A stretch of 64,000 bases of DNA. Source: Synchiropus splendidus (taxonomy: Eukaryota; Chordata; Actinopteri; Syngnathiformes; Callionymidae). The stretch is taken from the NCBI RefSeq assembly GCF_027744825.2, contig NC_071345.1:9197501-9261500 (forward strand), written 5' to 3'. The position numbers and the translations under genes were made by a program. Below, piece by piece: positions 1-13,400 of the stretch. The notes under the pieces were generated by a model. That model was given only the letters and a program-made list of their open reading frames with translations. It was not told where the DNA came from and did no database searches. The stretch's first letter is position 1. Each line of letters begins with the position of its first letter.

Positions 1-950
1 TCGCGCCTTAAATATTTTGTGTGTAAGATAAATCAACTCAATCAAAAGGTGAACTTTAACCCTCAGTCCAAATCAGCACTTCTGAATCAATGAGTGTCGC
101 CTCGCGGTGTGTTCACAGTTCAGCAGCGTGCATTCCCAACATCAAACATCTAGCTGCGTAGCCTCGTCTCAACCGCTTTGTTGTTCTAGTAGTGTGCAAA
201 AGTCAAAACAGACGTCACTCTCCTGTTTTATTGTTGGATGCTAATTTTAGCACAGTGTGGTTTCAGGATACATCAATTATTCGCCTCCTTCTGCATGAAG
301 TGTCAACAGTTATAATGTTGGCTTGCAACATAACATCCAGTCAGAATACAAAAACCTGAGCGCATCGTTTCGGCCTGCTTCTAGTTCAAGTTTTAGTGGT
401 TGAATTTGTGCATGTGTTCAAAGCTGACCATGACTGGGTGGGTCGGATTCAGTCCACGGGCCATGAGTTTGACCGCTCCTCTAGACACGTGGGATGTTTG
501 ACAACACTTTCCATCCAAGTTTTCTGAGGCCAGTCTGGAACCAATCCGCTCTCATCGTGAGAACTGAACAGAGACCAGAGTGTTTGGGCCGTGCAGGTCC
601 AAAGATCACACCTCCAGCATCATCTCTCCTGTCCCAGGCCCATTGATCTGCTTAGTCAGGGATTCTTTCAAGCTCGCACTGATGCAGATGTGCTGGGACT
701 GTAATGTGTTCTATTAACAACCTGCTAATGGGGACTGCACGATATGACGCAAGGGCAGGCTTCACCGCGGAGGTGGATTCTAACAGCATTAGTCTGGATC
801 CTCGCGGTTGACCCCTGGACTCCACCGGGTCACCCCAAGTACATTGGCCTCATGAAACGGAGCGTTCAGCCAGCGCGCTCATTGTTCACATCTGAGCTAA
901 GCATCATCTGACCTGGCGGTTTTCAAGCACGAAGCATGTCGGCTGATCGC
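1..950. other. Non-coding flank, nothing recognised
   Basis: Mixed-composition sequence with no convincing exon, repeat or RNA gene. If the CpG-rich segment to its right is a leftward first exon, this would be part of its first intron. Confidence 0.5.
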
Positions 951-954
951 AGTC

Positions 955-1326
955 TTAATCCCGCGCGGCCGCACGACAGACGCGCGTTTCAAGTACACCT
1001 GCGGTGTTAAGCGCCAGGAGACGCGGTTCGCCCTCATACAACATGCGAGCAGGCAGCCAGCGCCGTGGGGTCCGACACTTACGAGCGATCCGTTCGGCCG
1101 CGATCACCAGAGCCGACACGCCGAACAGCCCCGCCTGACACCAGGCGATCCAGCAGCTGCTGCGTCGAGTCGCCGACGGCATCCTGCGGGCGAGCGGCCC
1201 GGAGCTGTTTATCATGATCTGCGGGAGAGGGAACACGCCGCTGACATTATTGGGGGCATCCTTCAGCCTCTCTCCGCATCCTCTCCTCTCCCGCTGCCTG
1301 CCCCCTGTCAAAAAGACGTGACGTCA
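955..1326 (-). promoter_or_regulatory. CpG-dense promoter-like segment, possible first exon of a leftward gene
   Basis: This segment is dense in CpG, unlike its surroundings. A full cAMP-response palindrome TGACGTCA lies at 1319-1326, on the upstream side for a leftward gene. A minus-strand frame from an ATG near 1215 contains a hydrophobic stretch (SCWIAWCQAGLFGVSALVIA) followed by basic residues and meets a possible donor (GCAG, then GTGTAC) near 1005. I do not recognise the protein, and no second exon is visible before the window edge. The open frame could be a by-product of GC-rich DNA. Confidence 0.3.
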
Positions 1327-1670
1327 CTTAAAGGGCCATCGTCCACCGTCAACGCTCTGGTTTCCCCTCGCCTGAATAATGCATCTCTCACATGTATCCC
1401 GATATTTCGATGTCAATAATTCAACATCATATCAGCTGGATGTGGCGGTTACTTATTTATTGTTGTGTTTACCAAGGATTTGTGCGATTTAAAATGTCTT
1501 ACATGTGGTAAAACCTCCTATTTCTCATTGCCAATCCCAGCTGTCCAGGGCAGGAGGCATGGCATCCTGGACAGGTCAGCCTTCAAAAAAAGATGGCTGG
1601 GTTATGTTTAGGAACCACCGAGTAAATCAGCCTCGCTTCATTTCTTCAAAAGAAATAAAGAAATAAATGG

Positions 1671-1671
1671 A

Positions 1672-1739
<68 letters not shown>
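1671..1739. repeat. Low-complexity (A)n(TA)n(T)n tract
   Basis: About ten A, then about 25 bp of alternating TA, then more than 30 consecutive T. Confidence 0.95.
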
Positions 1740-1741
<2 letters not shown>

Positions 1742-2334
1742 AGAGTGATTCCTCTATAAATGGAAAATAAATGCAGTAAATTAGGACAAGCAAAAGTCGT
1801 TTTTATTTTGGCATCTCCCTACAGTAAATAGTTTTTATTGCTAGCATGTGTAAAATCACGTCACGCTATTTTCATCCCTGTGTAATGGCAGCTCATAGTC
1901 TTTCTGTGCAGTGTTTTAAAGTGTAAAACTGTGACTCCGTTCCAAGGCCGACAGTGACTGGTTAAAGTTCAAAGAGCACTGGCCCAGAAGCTCAGCAGCT
2001 GAGGACGATGCTTGCTGGACTGTGAAAGTCCTTGATATACTTAAGGACGGGAGAGTGTGAGAAAGAGCCTGAAGAGTGTTTTAAAGGCTTAAAATATATA
2101 GAAATAATGCAATACATTTGTTTCAAGTTTGCTTTTTTTGTGCAACAATGATCAAGAGAGTATGATAAAAACTATCAGATTTAAGAACTCACAATAACAT
2201 TCAAATGTATTCTTATCCTGGAAGATGTAAGTGGTATAGACTGGTGGAACAAGCGCTACGTGCAGAAAAGCAGACAAAATATTGGAGTATTTCCAAATGA
2301 GCTGTTTCATCACTCTGGCCTTGTGACGATTGTG

Positions 2335-2420
2335 GGACTTTGCCCAGGTCCAGGGCCATCAATTAACCTACTCGTATTTTAGGACTGTGGGTGGAAACCA
2401 GACTGTTCTTCACGTGGGGG
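2335..2420 (+). repeat. Decayed L2-like (fish LINE) fragment
   Basis: Contains the string GGACTGTGGGTGGAAACCAG preceded by CAATTAACCTAC. This pattern is shared with the copy near 56940 and is widespread in teleost L2/Maui-type repeats. Family assignment is from memory of the motif. Confidence 0.45.
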
Positions 2421-3642
2421 AAACGGAGAACGTTCCATAAATATAATGACATTAAAACAGACATCATACTTCAAAAGTAGAGCTTAAGAGATGTTATTTC
2501 TGTTGAGTCAATGATAGTTCAGCCATTTCACTGTAAAAACAAGAGCAGTAAATCAGAATCTAGTTTTTCTCGTGAAAAGAAACATCATGTGACTAGCGGC
2601 ACGAAGGCTTCAGCAAGTCCTAAATTCTCTGTAACGCCCTTACTTCATGGGATTAAATGCTTTTTGTCGGGTCATCTGTCGGCCGAAAAAGCTCTTATTT
2701 GGAAATGAACAATAAACGAGTGATGTCTGGTTCAAGGGCCGTATTTACTGTGATTAAAGGGATGAATACGTCTGGTTGTTGAGTGCTTTGGTGGGTTCTT
2801 ACGTTGTTCAACACCCAATTATCTGCTGAAAACACGTTTGGAATAACAATGATAGGATTGTACTGCGTTGGCCAAAAACAATTCGCTGTCATGAACGTCA
2901 GGTTTAATATCAACATGAACTTGTTGCACTGTTTGACTCGCCTGTGACAGGGGAGAGTGATATTTTAAAATAGAAATACATGCGAACAATCTTCCACTCT
3001 TGATGACATTCATCTCACACACACACCCCCTTTGCACCTGTGTGTGCAAATGGAATCATATTTGGTCAGCAAACCGACTGCGTCAAAATGAAAAACCCTA
3101 GAAGTGCGTTGTCATTCGTCTCTGCTGAACAATGACTGCTAAGTTTTATGGGTTGAGTAAGCGACCCATGCCAGCCGATCAGCGTCACCCAGGATGGTCG
3201 CGCATCATCACATGACCACTCTGAACAATACGCCACCCGACACCCTTTTAAGTAGTCATTTGAGGACCAGAGAGCAGCAGTGGGCAGGTACTCCAGGAAT
3301 GAAAGTGTCAGTAGCTCTCTGCCGCTGTTTCAGTCAGAGATGAGAGGTTTTCTTAAGAAAAGCCACAAGCATCATTTGTCATTGCACCGATGATGAAGAA
3401 TGAAACTACATGCAAAGATTTTGATTAAGCTATGAGGAAATGCCTCAGCAGCTTTTGTTTGTGTTTTTCGTGTGAACTGGGCTCGGTCGTAATTGGCGTT
3501 CAAACCGTATTACAGGATGTTTCCGTTACGAACGCTCATTTGCTTGAGGGAAAGTCAACTACAGCCGAAACTACCCAGTCATGCATCTCGAATGATGACG
3601 CCATGAAATAAAAGGTCTCTCAGCCTTATGAAATATGTTCCA

Positions 3643-3648
3643 TTTATT
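3643..3648 (-). other. prdm1: prdm1 polyadenylation signal
   Basis: AATAAA on the minus strand, about 210 bp beyond the prdm1 stop codon. It would give a short 3'UTR of roughly 230 nt. A distal signal further left cannot be excluded, because mammalian PRDM1 has a much longer 3'UTR. Confidence 0.6.
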
Positions 3649-3856
3649 CAACACAGATTAAAACACAGAGCAGTTTTTCATATTAAGAATAGAATAAATT
3701 AATGATAAAGATCTGTCTTCCAGGCCTCGCTGGTCAACATTTGATTCTTCACACGCTACATTTTCTGCTCGGTATGGACAAGGCAATCTATGATTGAGAG
3801 AAGGCTTTACTTCAAATGGGGCAGTAACAGACAGCTGCTGACTTGACCTGTGAGGA

Positions 3857-6800
3857 TTATATAGCTGGATTAGCAAGGCTGTGTTTGGGCTCTGACATGC
3901 AGCCTGACTCCAGCTTGATGCTTGTCGGATGCAAAGGTAGGGAGCCCTTCTTTCCTGGCTTGAAAGTGCCCAGATCATTCGTACCCCGGGCACCGTCCCA
4001 AAGTCCAGAAGTTTGCTCCTCCATGTTCTGTATTAGTTCGATGACATCAACCTTGTCCATCTTGGTCTCCGGAGTCATGGCCTCGAGCTGCTCTGCTGCC
4101 TCGCTCAAGTCAAACCTCTCAATTTCGGAGTTGACACGATGCAGCTCCTCCGGGGAGTGTCTGTGCGAGGCGTTTGGGGACAGAGGACAAAAGCCTTGGA
4201 GGTGCACTTGCAGGCTGCAGTAGTGGAGGTAGGCACAGGGGCAACGAGGACACCGGTGAGGCCGCTCTCCAGTGTGAAGGCGCTTGTGGAGCTTCAGGTG
4301 TACGAACTGAGTGAAGCGGGCTGGGCAGAGCTTGCACTGGTAAGGCCTTTCGCCTGAGTGCAGTCGCTGATGTGTCTTCAAGTTGCTTGTGCTGCTGAAT
4401 CGTTTATGGCAAACCTGAAAGGAAACGGAAGGAAGCTACATCAGTTCTCCACTTGTTTTACAAGCTTGGGAGAGGAGAGAAGTGCCACTACCTTGCATTC
4501 ATGAGGCTTTTCTCCCGTGTGTACCAGGTAATGCTTTTGTAGGTGCGCCAACTGAGTAAAGTTCTTGTTGCAGGTCTGGCATCTGAAGGGACGTTCTCCA
4601 CTATGTACCCGCAGATGGACCTGAGGAACACATTGTATAAGTTAGTATTTTGAACTGACAGGGACATACACTCTACAACCTTTAAACTGAATGAAAGTTC
4701 TGTACCAACCTTAAGGTTTGACAGCTGCCCAAAGACCTTTCCACAGACGTTGCACTCGTATCGTATCTTTCCATTTTGCCTGGTGAGAGGGTAGGACAGT
4801 GTCTTGTATCCAATGATTTGCCCCACTTGTCTGTTTTTTCTGAGATCCATCGCATCCTCCGTGTTGCTCTGGATGGCAGAAGTAGGCTTTGAAGGAAGGC
4901 AGTCCGAAGAGGCGGCAGTGCCTGCCGGTGGCGAGCGCCCCCCTGATGTTAGAGAGGGCTGCGCCCTGCAGAGTGAAGTGGCCATTGTTTTGGCGTTGGA
5001 TGTGGACGTACTGGGGGAGTCTCCATGCACTGGCAGATTATCAGTAGAATTCTTGAGGTAGTTTGTCTTCAACATGAGGTTCTTGTTGTCTTTCTGTTCA
5101 CCAGTTGGTGAAAGAATGAGGTCTTGCTTTGTGTTTGACAGTGCAACTCTGCAGTCTTTATGTCCATGAGATAAAGGATTTAAAAGTTGTGAGTATCCGT
5201 CAAAAGGCAGCAAGTGAGAAGGCATAGATAAGTACGGTTTATGGCGATCACTATAAGAGGTATAAGGCTGAGGTAGGATGCTGTTAAGACCAAGGGAATA
5301 GTGAGGCAGCAGAAAGGGTGCCTGTCTCAGATCGGGATAGATGCGCTCAGGCAGAGTCTGGTCATGGAAAGGTTTAACTATAACAGGACTCTGTTGAAAG
5401 CTGAAGTGCAAGCTCGATGGTACAGGACTTCTCCAGGCGGGCCTTTTAGGAGAAGGGCCACAGGGCGGCAGTGATGGCAACGGTGCGTACAGGTGACCGT
5501 GGAAAGAATCTGAGTGAGACTGGATTGGGTAAACCACTTGAGGGCAAAATGGGAAAACAGAGGTGTTTCTCTGTGACAGAGGACTATCCATAGGTTTGTG
5601 GTGGGTCTTTGTTGGCTCTTCTCTGAGTATTTCTGTAACACTGTGTCCTCGCTTCCCTCCCGTCTTCCGGGTTTGGCTTTGTTCTGTGGGTCGAAATAGG
5701 GAGCACATTAATTTCAATTTAGTAAGGCTGATCAGCAAGACTCTAACTTTGCAGGTTCGAAGGGCACGCTTTATTAATAGAAGTTGGATTTCTGTAGAGA
5801 CATTTTGACTAGTATTTTGGTGCTTCAAGTCTAGTTCTGTTACCATAAATCATAAGCACAATAACTGGGAGAAGTAGAGGTCCTGAAGGTCTAGTGTGCA
5901 GTAGACCGATTCAAAGTCACAAAGGGGGATAAAATTGTGAGGCACCTGTTCTTAACAAATTAAGAAGGTGTAGTGCCTCAGGCTGAAATATCTTGGGATG
6001 TAGGAGCCCAGAGATGCCAGTAGTGTCGGGGAAATAATGGTTTTCATTTCACCCTCTTTAGCTGTGGGCTTAAGCGAGATCAACTCGGGTTTAAATCAGG
6101 TGTGTCTACCTGAGCTCTGGCACCCGCCTCTATTATGAAAGCAGATGCCTGAAGAGAAGCAACGTCTGTGTCCGATCATGATGCAGATAGAGCGGTGAGC
6201 AGAGGTGAATAGGTTGGATATATTTAGACCTGCAGCTATTTCCAACCACAAGGGGCCACAATACACAGATTCACTACCTTTCGCCTGAGCTGCGAAACAA
6301 ATTGACTTTAAGTATCTCTAAACTCGAGGTGTGAGCACTCGAGCTAGTTCCGGGACAGGTGAAGACGGTTAAAAAGGCCTAAACTTTACTCCTCAAATTG
6401 ACTCACAAAGACAGCTCTTATCTACTACGTCCTCCCTGCTACCCTCCCCCTGTTCTTAGCCAACTCTCAGCAAACAAACAGCAGACACTCAGTGAGATAT
6501 CAATCTGTCAGCAGATCGCCTTGTCAGGAAGTTCAAGTAGTCACTGGAGCACTTCCTCCTTAAGAGCCAAATAAATAAGAGCCGTCAGAAAGCTGTCAGC
6601 AATGGAGACACTCCTTTGTGTGTGTGCGTGTGGGAGTGTGTGAACATCAATTTAAATGAATGTTTTGGTGGGCGCTGACTGTCAGCTTGCAGCCTTGTTT
6701 TTAATTGTCTGCAAAGGTTCCGTGTGTCACTGGGATGCCAGCTGTGTTTCAATGTGAAGTAAAAAAGGGAAACTGAAACACTGCCCCAAGTCCTAAAATT

Positions 6801-9800
6801 GGTGTCACCTTACAGATGCACTGTGCCTACACCTGGAGACTGCTCCTCTCTGCTTTCAGGACTCAACTCTCCTCCATTGTGTTGCGCTCGAACAAAAGGC
6901 AGTGGGCGTAACTGAGTAACTTCTTAAACACCCACACAAAGAGTTTGTCATCGGGCCAGGTATTTGATTGGGACTTTGCTTTACAATGACAAGTTTGGGC
7001 ACAGGAAAGGCTGTTTAAGTGCGGCAAACACTTACCGCTGGAGTCCATCGCCAGCTGTCCCAGGGGTGGGTAGTTGCAGCGCTGGGCGAACTCACTGCAG
7101 TACCACACCAGGAGCTCCTGGCCAGGCCGAAGAGGTTTGATGGTGTAGAAGTAAATTTCCAAACCATTCTGGCAGGCAACCAGGTTCTGCTCCTCCACCG
7201 TGCAAGCCGGGTTGACGTACCGCATCCAGTTGCTCTGCTCTTCATTTAAACCATCCAGGATGTGGTTAAGGTGCCCCTCAGAAAAGACCTGAGTGAGTCA
7301 GAGAATTGAGGCTTTACTGGAATGTGTGTGACAGCAAGAGGTTTCATGTGCTGGTACAACAGATATTATATGCGCCTAATGCTGCACGGCACACAGAATT
7401 TTGTGAGTCTGGCTCAACCTCAGGAGACATGTTGATAAGAGAAAAAAAAGTTTAGATAAGACACAAGGAACCTCAAACCTCAACTGTGGTGCAACGACAA
7501 AGGCGCAGTGGTTAGATCTGAAACCTTTCTCTTATGAGAAAACAGGCCTTTTAATATGAAACCATGAAAGTAGGATGGTCATTCGTCTGAAATTTGAGCG
7601 CCGCTACCAAAACTGAAAGTATAGCAAACGTTTGGAGGAGACTTTTGTGATAAGTGATGCAGGGACCGCTGGAGTGATCGAGCCTTTGGAGCCACGTAAC
7701 TCCATCAAGACGTGGCAGCTCATCTCCTGATTGCTAACACATTGCTGCCAACGTGATTATTTAAATGTGCGAACCCGACCGCACGTGAAATGACGCCTGG
7801 CCTGATGCTGCAAAAACAGTTCTCAGGCTCAAACCCACTTCCTTGCTTAGTCAGAGTCGGCCTGGGGAAGCGCAGACATGAGCACTGTGTGTTTACTGGC
7901 AGTGAGAAGCTCAGCGAGAATCGCTACGTCACTGAAACGAAACAGCTGTCTCTGTGTGTGTGTGTGTGTGTGAACCAGCAAACAGATGTATATCTATGCA
8001 ACTCACTTTCAGGCCCACCGCACGGTTAGCTGGCATTTAAACTCACTTACCCTCCAGAAATACTTTCTGTTGGCATCTCGTGGCAGCGTTTCGTCCGTGT
8101 ATCGTTCCCCTACTAGTGGCCCGAATCTCGTCCCTTTAGGTATCAACTCCTTGCTGGACACTCCAAGCACCTATTGGAAACAGAAGGCACGGAATCATGA
8201 AACGTTTTGTTCGTTGGAAAGGATCAGAAGTGCGTATAAAGAGGAAGATTCTAGGAATAACGTTGCTTATCTTACAAAGGAAAAGAGGGTCAGTTCACTG
8301 AGCAAGAGGAAATGAGCAATAAAACAATTGGTTCTAATAAGAGTGTGACGATCACGTCACAAATCTTCTCAACAGTGTTTCTCTTCGGCTTTGGGAGAAC
8401 CGCGGCCTCTCCTTCACATGCTGCATATTTCATAAGCCAATCACTCTTCAAGTTTCTCTGCCATATTAAAATTTCACCACTACTCTTGTTCTGCTACCTC
8501 CAGGTGTGAAACTCACCCCCGTGTCTCACACCCTCAGGGCGGGGATCAGAGGATAAGGTGTCACGGGCATCCCCCGACTAAGCCGAATACACCTTGAGCT
8601 CCGAGAATAAATCCCTTTAAGCAATGATAAGGATTTCGGGCTGCAAGTGGAGGGTCTTTCTCTTGAATTCATCCACAATTTATCCGGATATTTAATTTGT
8701 GTCGGAGGTGCCTTTGCCTCGCGGGTCCCTTTAAGGCGCCTCACTGTAACATATCCTCTTTGGTGTCAACCAGTCTGCAGACGGTCTTTATTAGAAGGTC
8801 AATGCTGTTGCGCAGGTATTTTGCGGCAGACGCCCGGCCGGGCTATTTCCTCTGATCTTGTTTGACTACTACCCTCGACACTAAACCCTCACGCATAAAG
8901 GAAGCCTTCCTCGCTTGAAGACAAGCTGGTCTATCTCGCTATCTGTGACCCCCCCCCGTCAGGTTAACCATAAACCACTAGTGTGCAAATAAAATGTCGC
9001 AAACTTAATCCAGATTATCCATAAGGTGGGGTGCCAGCGGTTGACTTTACGGCGTAATTGTGTGCCGGGACAAAGGCTTGGGAATCTGTGGTAGCTACTA
9101 ATCATGAAGACCCGAGGCTGTGTGCTGAAGGGGCTCGGCCATTGTCTCCGTTTGCCTCAGCAAATACAAAGTAAGAGGAAAGGCTGAAATTAGACAACAA
9201 CAAGTCAAGTATTTCCCGCCTGACGATGGATGAGGGGACGAGAGGATGTCGGCGTGACGCAAAACATGTCAGGAAATAATCGGAATTAGCTCTGCCTCTA
9301 AAAAGAACCAGCAAAAACACTGTACCTCTGAGTTCACGCCGCGCTTCAGGGACAGGTTTCTGGGTAAGGATCTCTCTGCCCTGGTCTTGTTTTCAGACTC
9401 TTCCTCCTGAGGTTGGTCCTTTACGATGTAGGTGCACTTCTCCTCAAAGTCCACCTCAGTCCACGAGGTCATATTAGAATCCAGGGTCTCGGGCTCCACT
9501 GCCACAATGACCCCTGTGCTTTGCGGGGATGCCTCAGATGTCAACATGACAGAGCTGCACGGAGAAGAGGTGGCCTGGAGAAGAACCGAAAGACAAGTCA
9601 GCACGTAATGATATCACCGGACCGGACAAACAAACTTCAAAGTAGGACCCTCATGCTCGCTCGCCCCCACTGTCCCACACATCCTGTCGCTACCCTGTAG
9701 CTATAAGGGGGGTTCCTGTGTGCAGCAGAACCACTTTCACAAGGAAACCAGCACTTCCATTGAATCAACCAGACTTCCTCTGAACTGAAAGAGGTTTGGC

Positions 9801-10397
9801 TCTCACACTGCGCACAACCCCTTCTTCTCTGTTATTTCTCCCTCACTCGAGAACATGTCGGTCAGCTTCACCGCCACCTGAGTCATGAGGTGACCACATG
9901 AAACTGTCAGTCAGAACGAAACAATGTGATTATCAAATACAATGCTCTGGTATCTCTTCACAGAACTTTTTTTCCTGTCTGTTTAAGATAGCAAAAGATA
10001 AGATCTTCACTTGAAATAAACGGCTTACGTTTGAAAAAGTGCTGACTCCTAATAGCGCCGGCTGATAACTGAAAACACATCTGTGGATTTTGGAGATTTG
10101 ATGCAGTCAATTTTCCCTGATATTGTTCTCAAGAGTGTGTCACCACAGAATGAGTGTCACAAGTGTGACAGCTCAGTTCGAAACCGCTGAACCCAGTGAC
10201 ACAGCAGAACACATCTTCCAAATCTAGTCATGAGTCAAGTCACCGGGGCGTTTTACAAATGCAACTCCAGGTGGTTTGACTTTTCAGTCTCAGAATGATG
10301 CATCTAGACCCCGCAACGATTTAAAGCACCAACAAGTCCGGAGAAGTTGTATAGGATGATGGACACTTACTGTTAAGCCTTGAGAGGAGCCACACAT
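3857..10397 (-). CDS. prdm1: PR domain zinc finger protein 1 (Blimp-1), 7 coding exons, complete
   Basis: Nuclear sequence-specific transcriptional repressor. In vertebrates it drives terminal B-cell differentiation and, in fish, slow-muscle, neural crest and fin development. Coding exons on the minus strand: 10397-10371, 9574-9326, 8170-8051, 7288-7036, 5683-4710, 4620-4492, 4414-3857. All junctions are GT/AG and the phases agree, giving 2310 bp and 769 residues. Residues 10-92 include the [14 protein letters not shown] block. Residues 93-216 are the PR (SET-like) domain, with [26 protein letters not shown] and ELLVWYC. Residues 217-525 are a Pro/Ser-rich linker in one large exon. Five zinc fingers run from C527 to C660; the fifth is C2HC-like. 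An acidic tail follows. The first ATG (exon ending in a GTAAGT donor at 10370) is in frame but in a weak start context; M19 at 9547 is the alternative. Divergent from prep. Whether it is the 1a, 1b or 1c paralogue cannot be decided from this window. Confidence 0.96.
7951..7972. repeat. (GT)n microsatellite in prdm1 intron
   Basis: About 22 bp of GT in the intron between the two PR-domain exons. Confidence 0.85.
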
Positions 10398-10480
10398 AAG
10401 GCAGCTTGAGTGAAAGCAACCAGTGGCTGTGCGCGGTTTCGTCCAGTCCCTCGCTCTTCGCACGGTCTCTCAGCGAACCT
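10371..10480 (-). promoter_or_regulatory. prdm1: prdm1 5' exon and proximal promoter
   Basis: The first coding exon ends at 10371 before a strong GTAAGT donor. Its leader runs rightwards from the ATG at 10397, so the promoter should lie from about 10430 to 10900. The sequence there is of mixed composition with GT-rich patches and no clear TATA box. Confidence 0.45.
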
Positions 10481-13400
10481 CAATATCCTGTGTGTGTGTG
10501 AGTGACTGCTCAACTGAGTGTGTGTCACTCTTACTCAGGAGTCGTGAAGGTGTGTGTTTGAGAGCGAGCTGCACTCCTTTTTTTTCTCTGGTACTCCCTC
10601 CCCCTGCTCTTCTTTGCCCCATGACTCCTCCTTGGAGTGTGTGTTTGTGTGTGTCGCGCTGTTCCCCCCCAGGCCATGAGGCTTTCTCCAAGGGAGGTGT
10701 CACACAGCTATGTCCGGATCAGACGAATACATCTTCGTTTTCTGACAGTCTCTTCATCCGTCATTCTGACTGGGGAAAGACTTACCTGTGCGGTTGGTGG
10801 AAAGCTCGGCACAGGTGATAGCAGTGACATCATTGTGGAGAACTCACTACATGGACATACCTTCAGGATGATGTGCTTATAGGGGAGCGGGGGGGGGGCT
10901 CGTAAATAGTGGTAAACATGTAATCTGTTTTCCTTTTACATAAAAGCAAGACTCAGTATGTTTGGGTTTTTCATTTTAGCGGGAGTTTTTCCAGTAGTCA
11001 TGTAGATCCTCAAGAGTCCAAGGTGCACCGGGCTGAGAGGGCCATGTTCAAGTTTACAGGGAAGCTTGGTGCTCCACAGTGCCACGGCTTGTCTGGACTG
11101 TCAGGAGTCGCACACAAATCCTGACCGAAGCGTCATTTCGGATGGTGAAAAGAACATTTTCTCCCCTTAATTCCGCTCATGAACTTTCAGTCACACTGTC
11201 CGTGTGGTTTTCCCTCAAAGAAACACGGAAAATGTCTTGTTTTGTCGAAAACATTTTGATGGTTACAAATAAACAGAAGATGAATATCACCTCGATCAGG
11301 TGCGCTGGAACGTTATTGTGTTCGCCCTTTGAAAACAATCGCACAATCAGTCAGTCACACTTAACTCACTTTCGATCTGTGACTCAAAGTGAAACTTGTC
11401 TTATCGAGATCAAGCTGCATCATAAATAGATGCGACAAATACCGATCACCACCGATGACACAGTCTGTCCAAAAACATCTGCTTTTTGACGTCGGCAAGC
11501 CGCTGTAACGAACAAAATGTTTGTCGAGAACACACGTCGACCGGAAGTCGAGTCATTTCGTTGTTTATGTCTGCGATGAAAGTTTATTGTCTGTTTTGGT
11601 TTCTGTTCGGCTGCTTGCGTCGCTGGCTCAAGTAGCTCTAAAGTTTCTTTGGCCTGTGAAGTGACAACAGTTTTTATACTGTACGAAACACTGTGTTCGA
11701 CCCCAGGTTGCCATCCATTCAAGTGCATGTGGATGTGAAATGTGCTACTCACTTGTTGTTGTGACACTTCAAGGAAATGTTTGAGGAACTGTACTGCCCG
11801 TTACTTGGATGTTAAACAGGTTGCGAGAGTGCGCCACACCCTAAATGAGTGAAGCACGCGGAGCACGTTGGAATTCTGATTGTACCTTGATTGGAAATGG
11901 ACACATTATATCCGCCTTCATAGCAAGGCAAGTCTGACTGGAAAAGCACTCAGAGGGCGCAGACCTCCAGCAAGCTGCTCGTTGCTCCCAGATAGGGATT
12001 TTTTTCTTGCTCATTTTATTGTCATACTTTTATTCAACTTTAACTATAGAATTAAAAGTCAATTTCAGTTGATCTAGATGGGTCAGCAGGTGGCAGTAGT
12101 GTTTCGGGACTAGCTTGTATACTCACTGAAGAAAGTTGGAGGAACTGGTACCACAGTGCCTTCAACAAAACAATGGCTTATTTTTGCTTTAAAAACAGCT
12201 GCTTTTTATTTGGAAACTTGAAGAAGAGGGAAGTTTAGGGAAGGCCATGAAGTGTTTTGTGCGCCGTATCAAGGCTTTTATTTGTTTGGCCACGTACGTC
12301 TGGTTATGGAGCCAAACATCCTCCAAAGTTACAGATGATTGGGGATCTTCTACGTGGACATTCAAAGCACGGAAAGAGTTCAGGGATCTTTATAGACAAG
12401 CAACAAATGCTTCCTTGTGTTCTCACTGCCATTACTCCAAATGAAAGTGCATGTAAAACCGTGGCGGCTGGTGTTTGAAGTCAGACGGCTGCTTGTTTCC
12501 AGCTGTTTCTCTCTGTTGCACAGTGGGGACGAGCTCCGGAGTGTGCGGATTCTTGTCATGTAGGTCATGTAGCCCCGCCGTTCACCCCACTCCCCTCCGC
12601 TCTTTCATCCACCGTCAACATTTGAGTTGGCAGGCTGCCACCTCGCTGGTGAATTGTCGGAATTTTCAGACGGCTCGTGCACGTGCTCGACACGCGACGG
12701 CCTCGTATGTCGCTGCGTGTTTGTCAGTGGCCCGTATGCGACTGGCTTCCTCGCAGACCCCTCTCCGTTTCTGTCGTGCTTGGTCCGTCTTCCTGTCCCG
12801 CTCACCACACCTGACTAAGCTACTAATTATGGCTGCTGACATGAGCCACCGTGTAATTTAAAATCCACTTCTCTGTCACTGTTTCGCTTTTTTTCCCTTG
12901 CCTTTAGTCATGTCATTCATCACCTTCTATTCAGCCGTGCTCTCCGCCTCCTTCCTCTCTAATGCCTCTGTATCTGAACACTTCTTCTGCTCCTCTCTGG
13001 TGTTGTGTGAGGGACTCGCATGTGGCAACATGGACCTGGATGAGGCGTGGGTGTATGTCTCTATGAACCGGGCTGGATCGCCGCCTTGGACACCCTCATA
13101 TTTGACAGGACATTCTTAGAATAGCAGGCTGATGACTGGGTCTCCGCACGCATGACACTCGCCGTCCCAGAGGTGGAAAGTGCATGTAAACTCACTTGTT
13201 AGCCGGACGAGAAGAACAAGCTTTGAGGCAGACAATTCCCCGACCGTGTCTCCACTGAGACAGGAGTGAGAGTAACATCAGTAATATTCCTCAAGACGAC
13301 GCCTCGGGCTCAATTCTTGAACATTAGCGAAGGAAGCGTCTGGCTCAACCGTCCGACAGGATGTCCGTATGATTCAGCCCCCCCGAGGCGCGTGCGTTAC

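Larger units (their letters stand above)
1327..3640. other. Intergenic sequence beyond prdm1 3' end
   Basis: It contains an A/TA/T low-complexity tract (1671-1739) and one decayed LINE-like fragment (about 2335-2420). Open frames are short and lack splice logic. No gene is seen. Confidence 0.6.
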
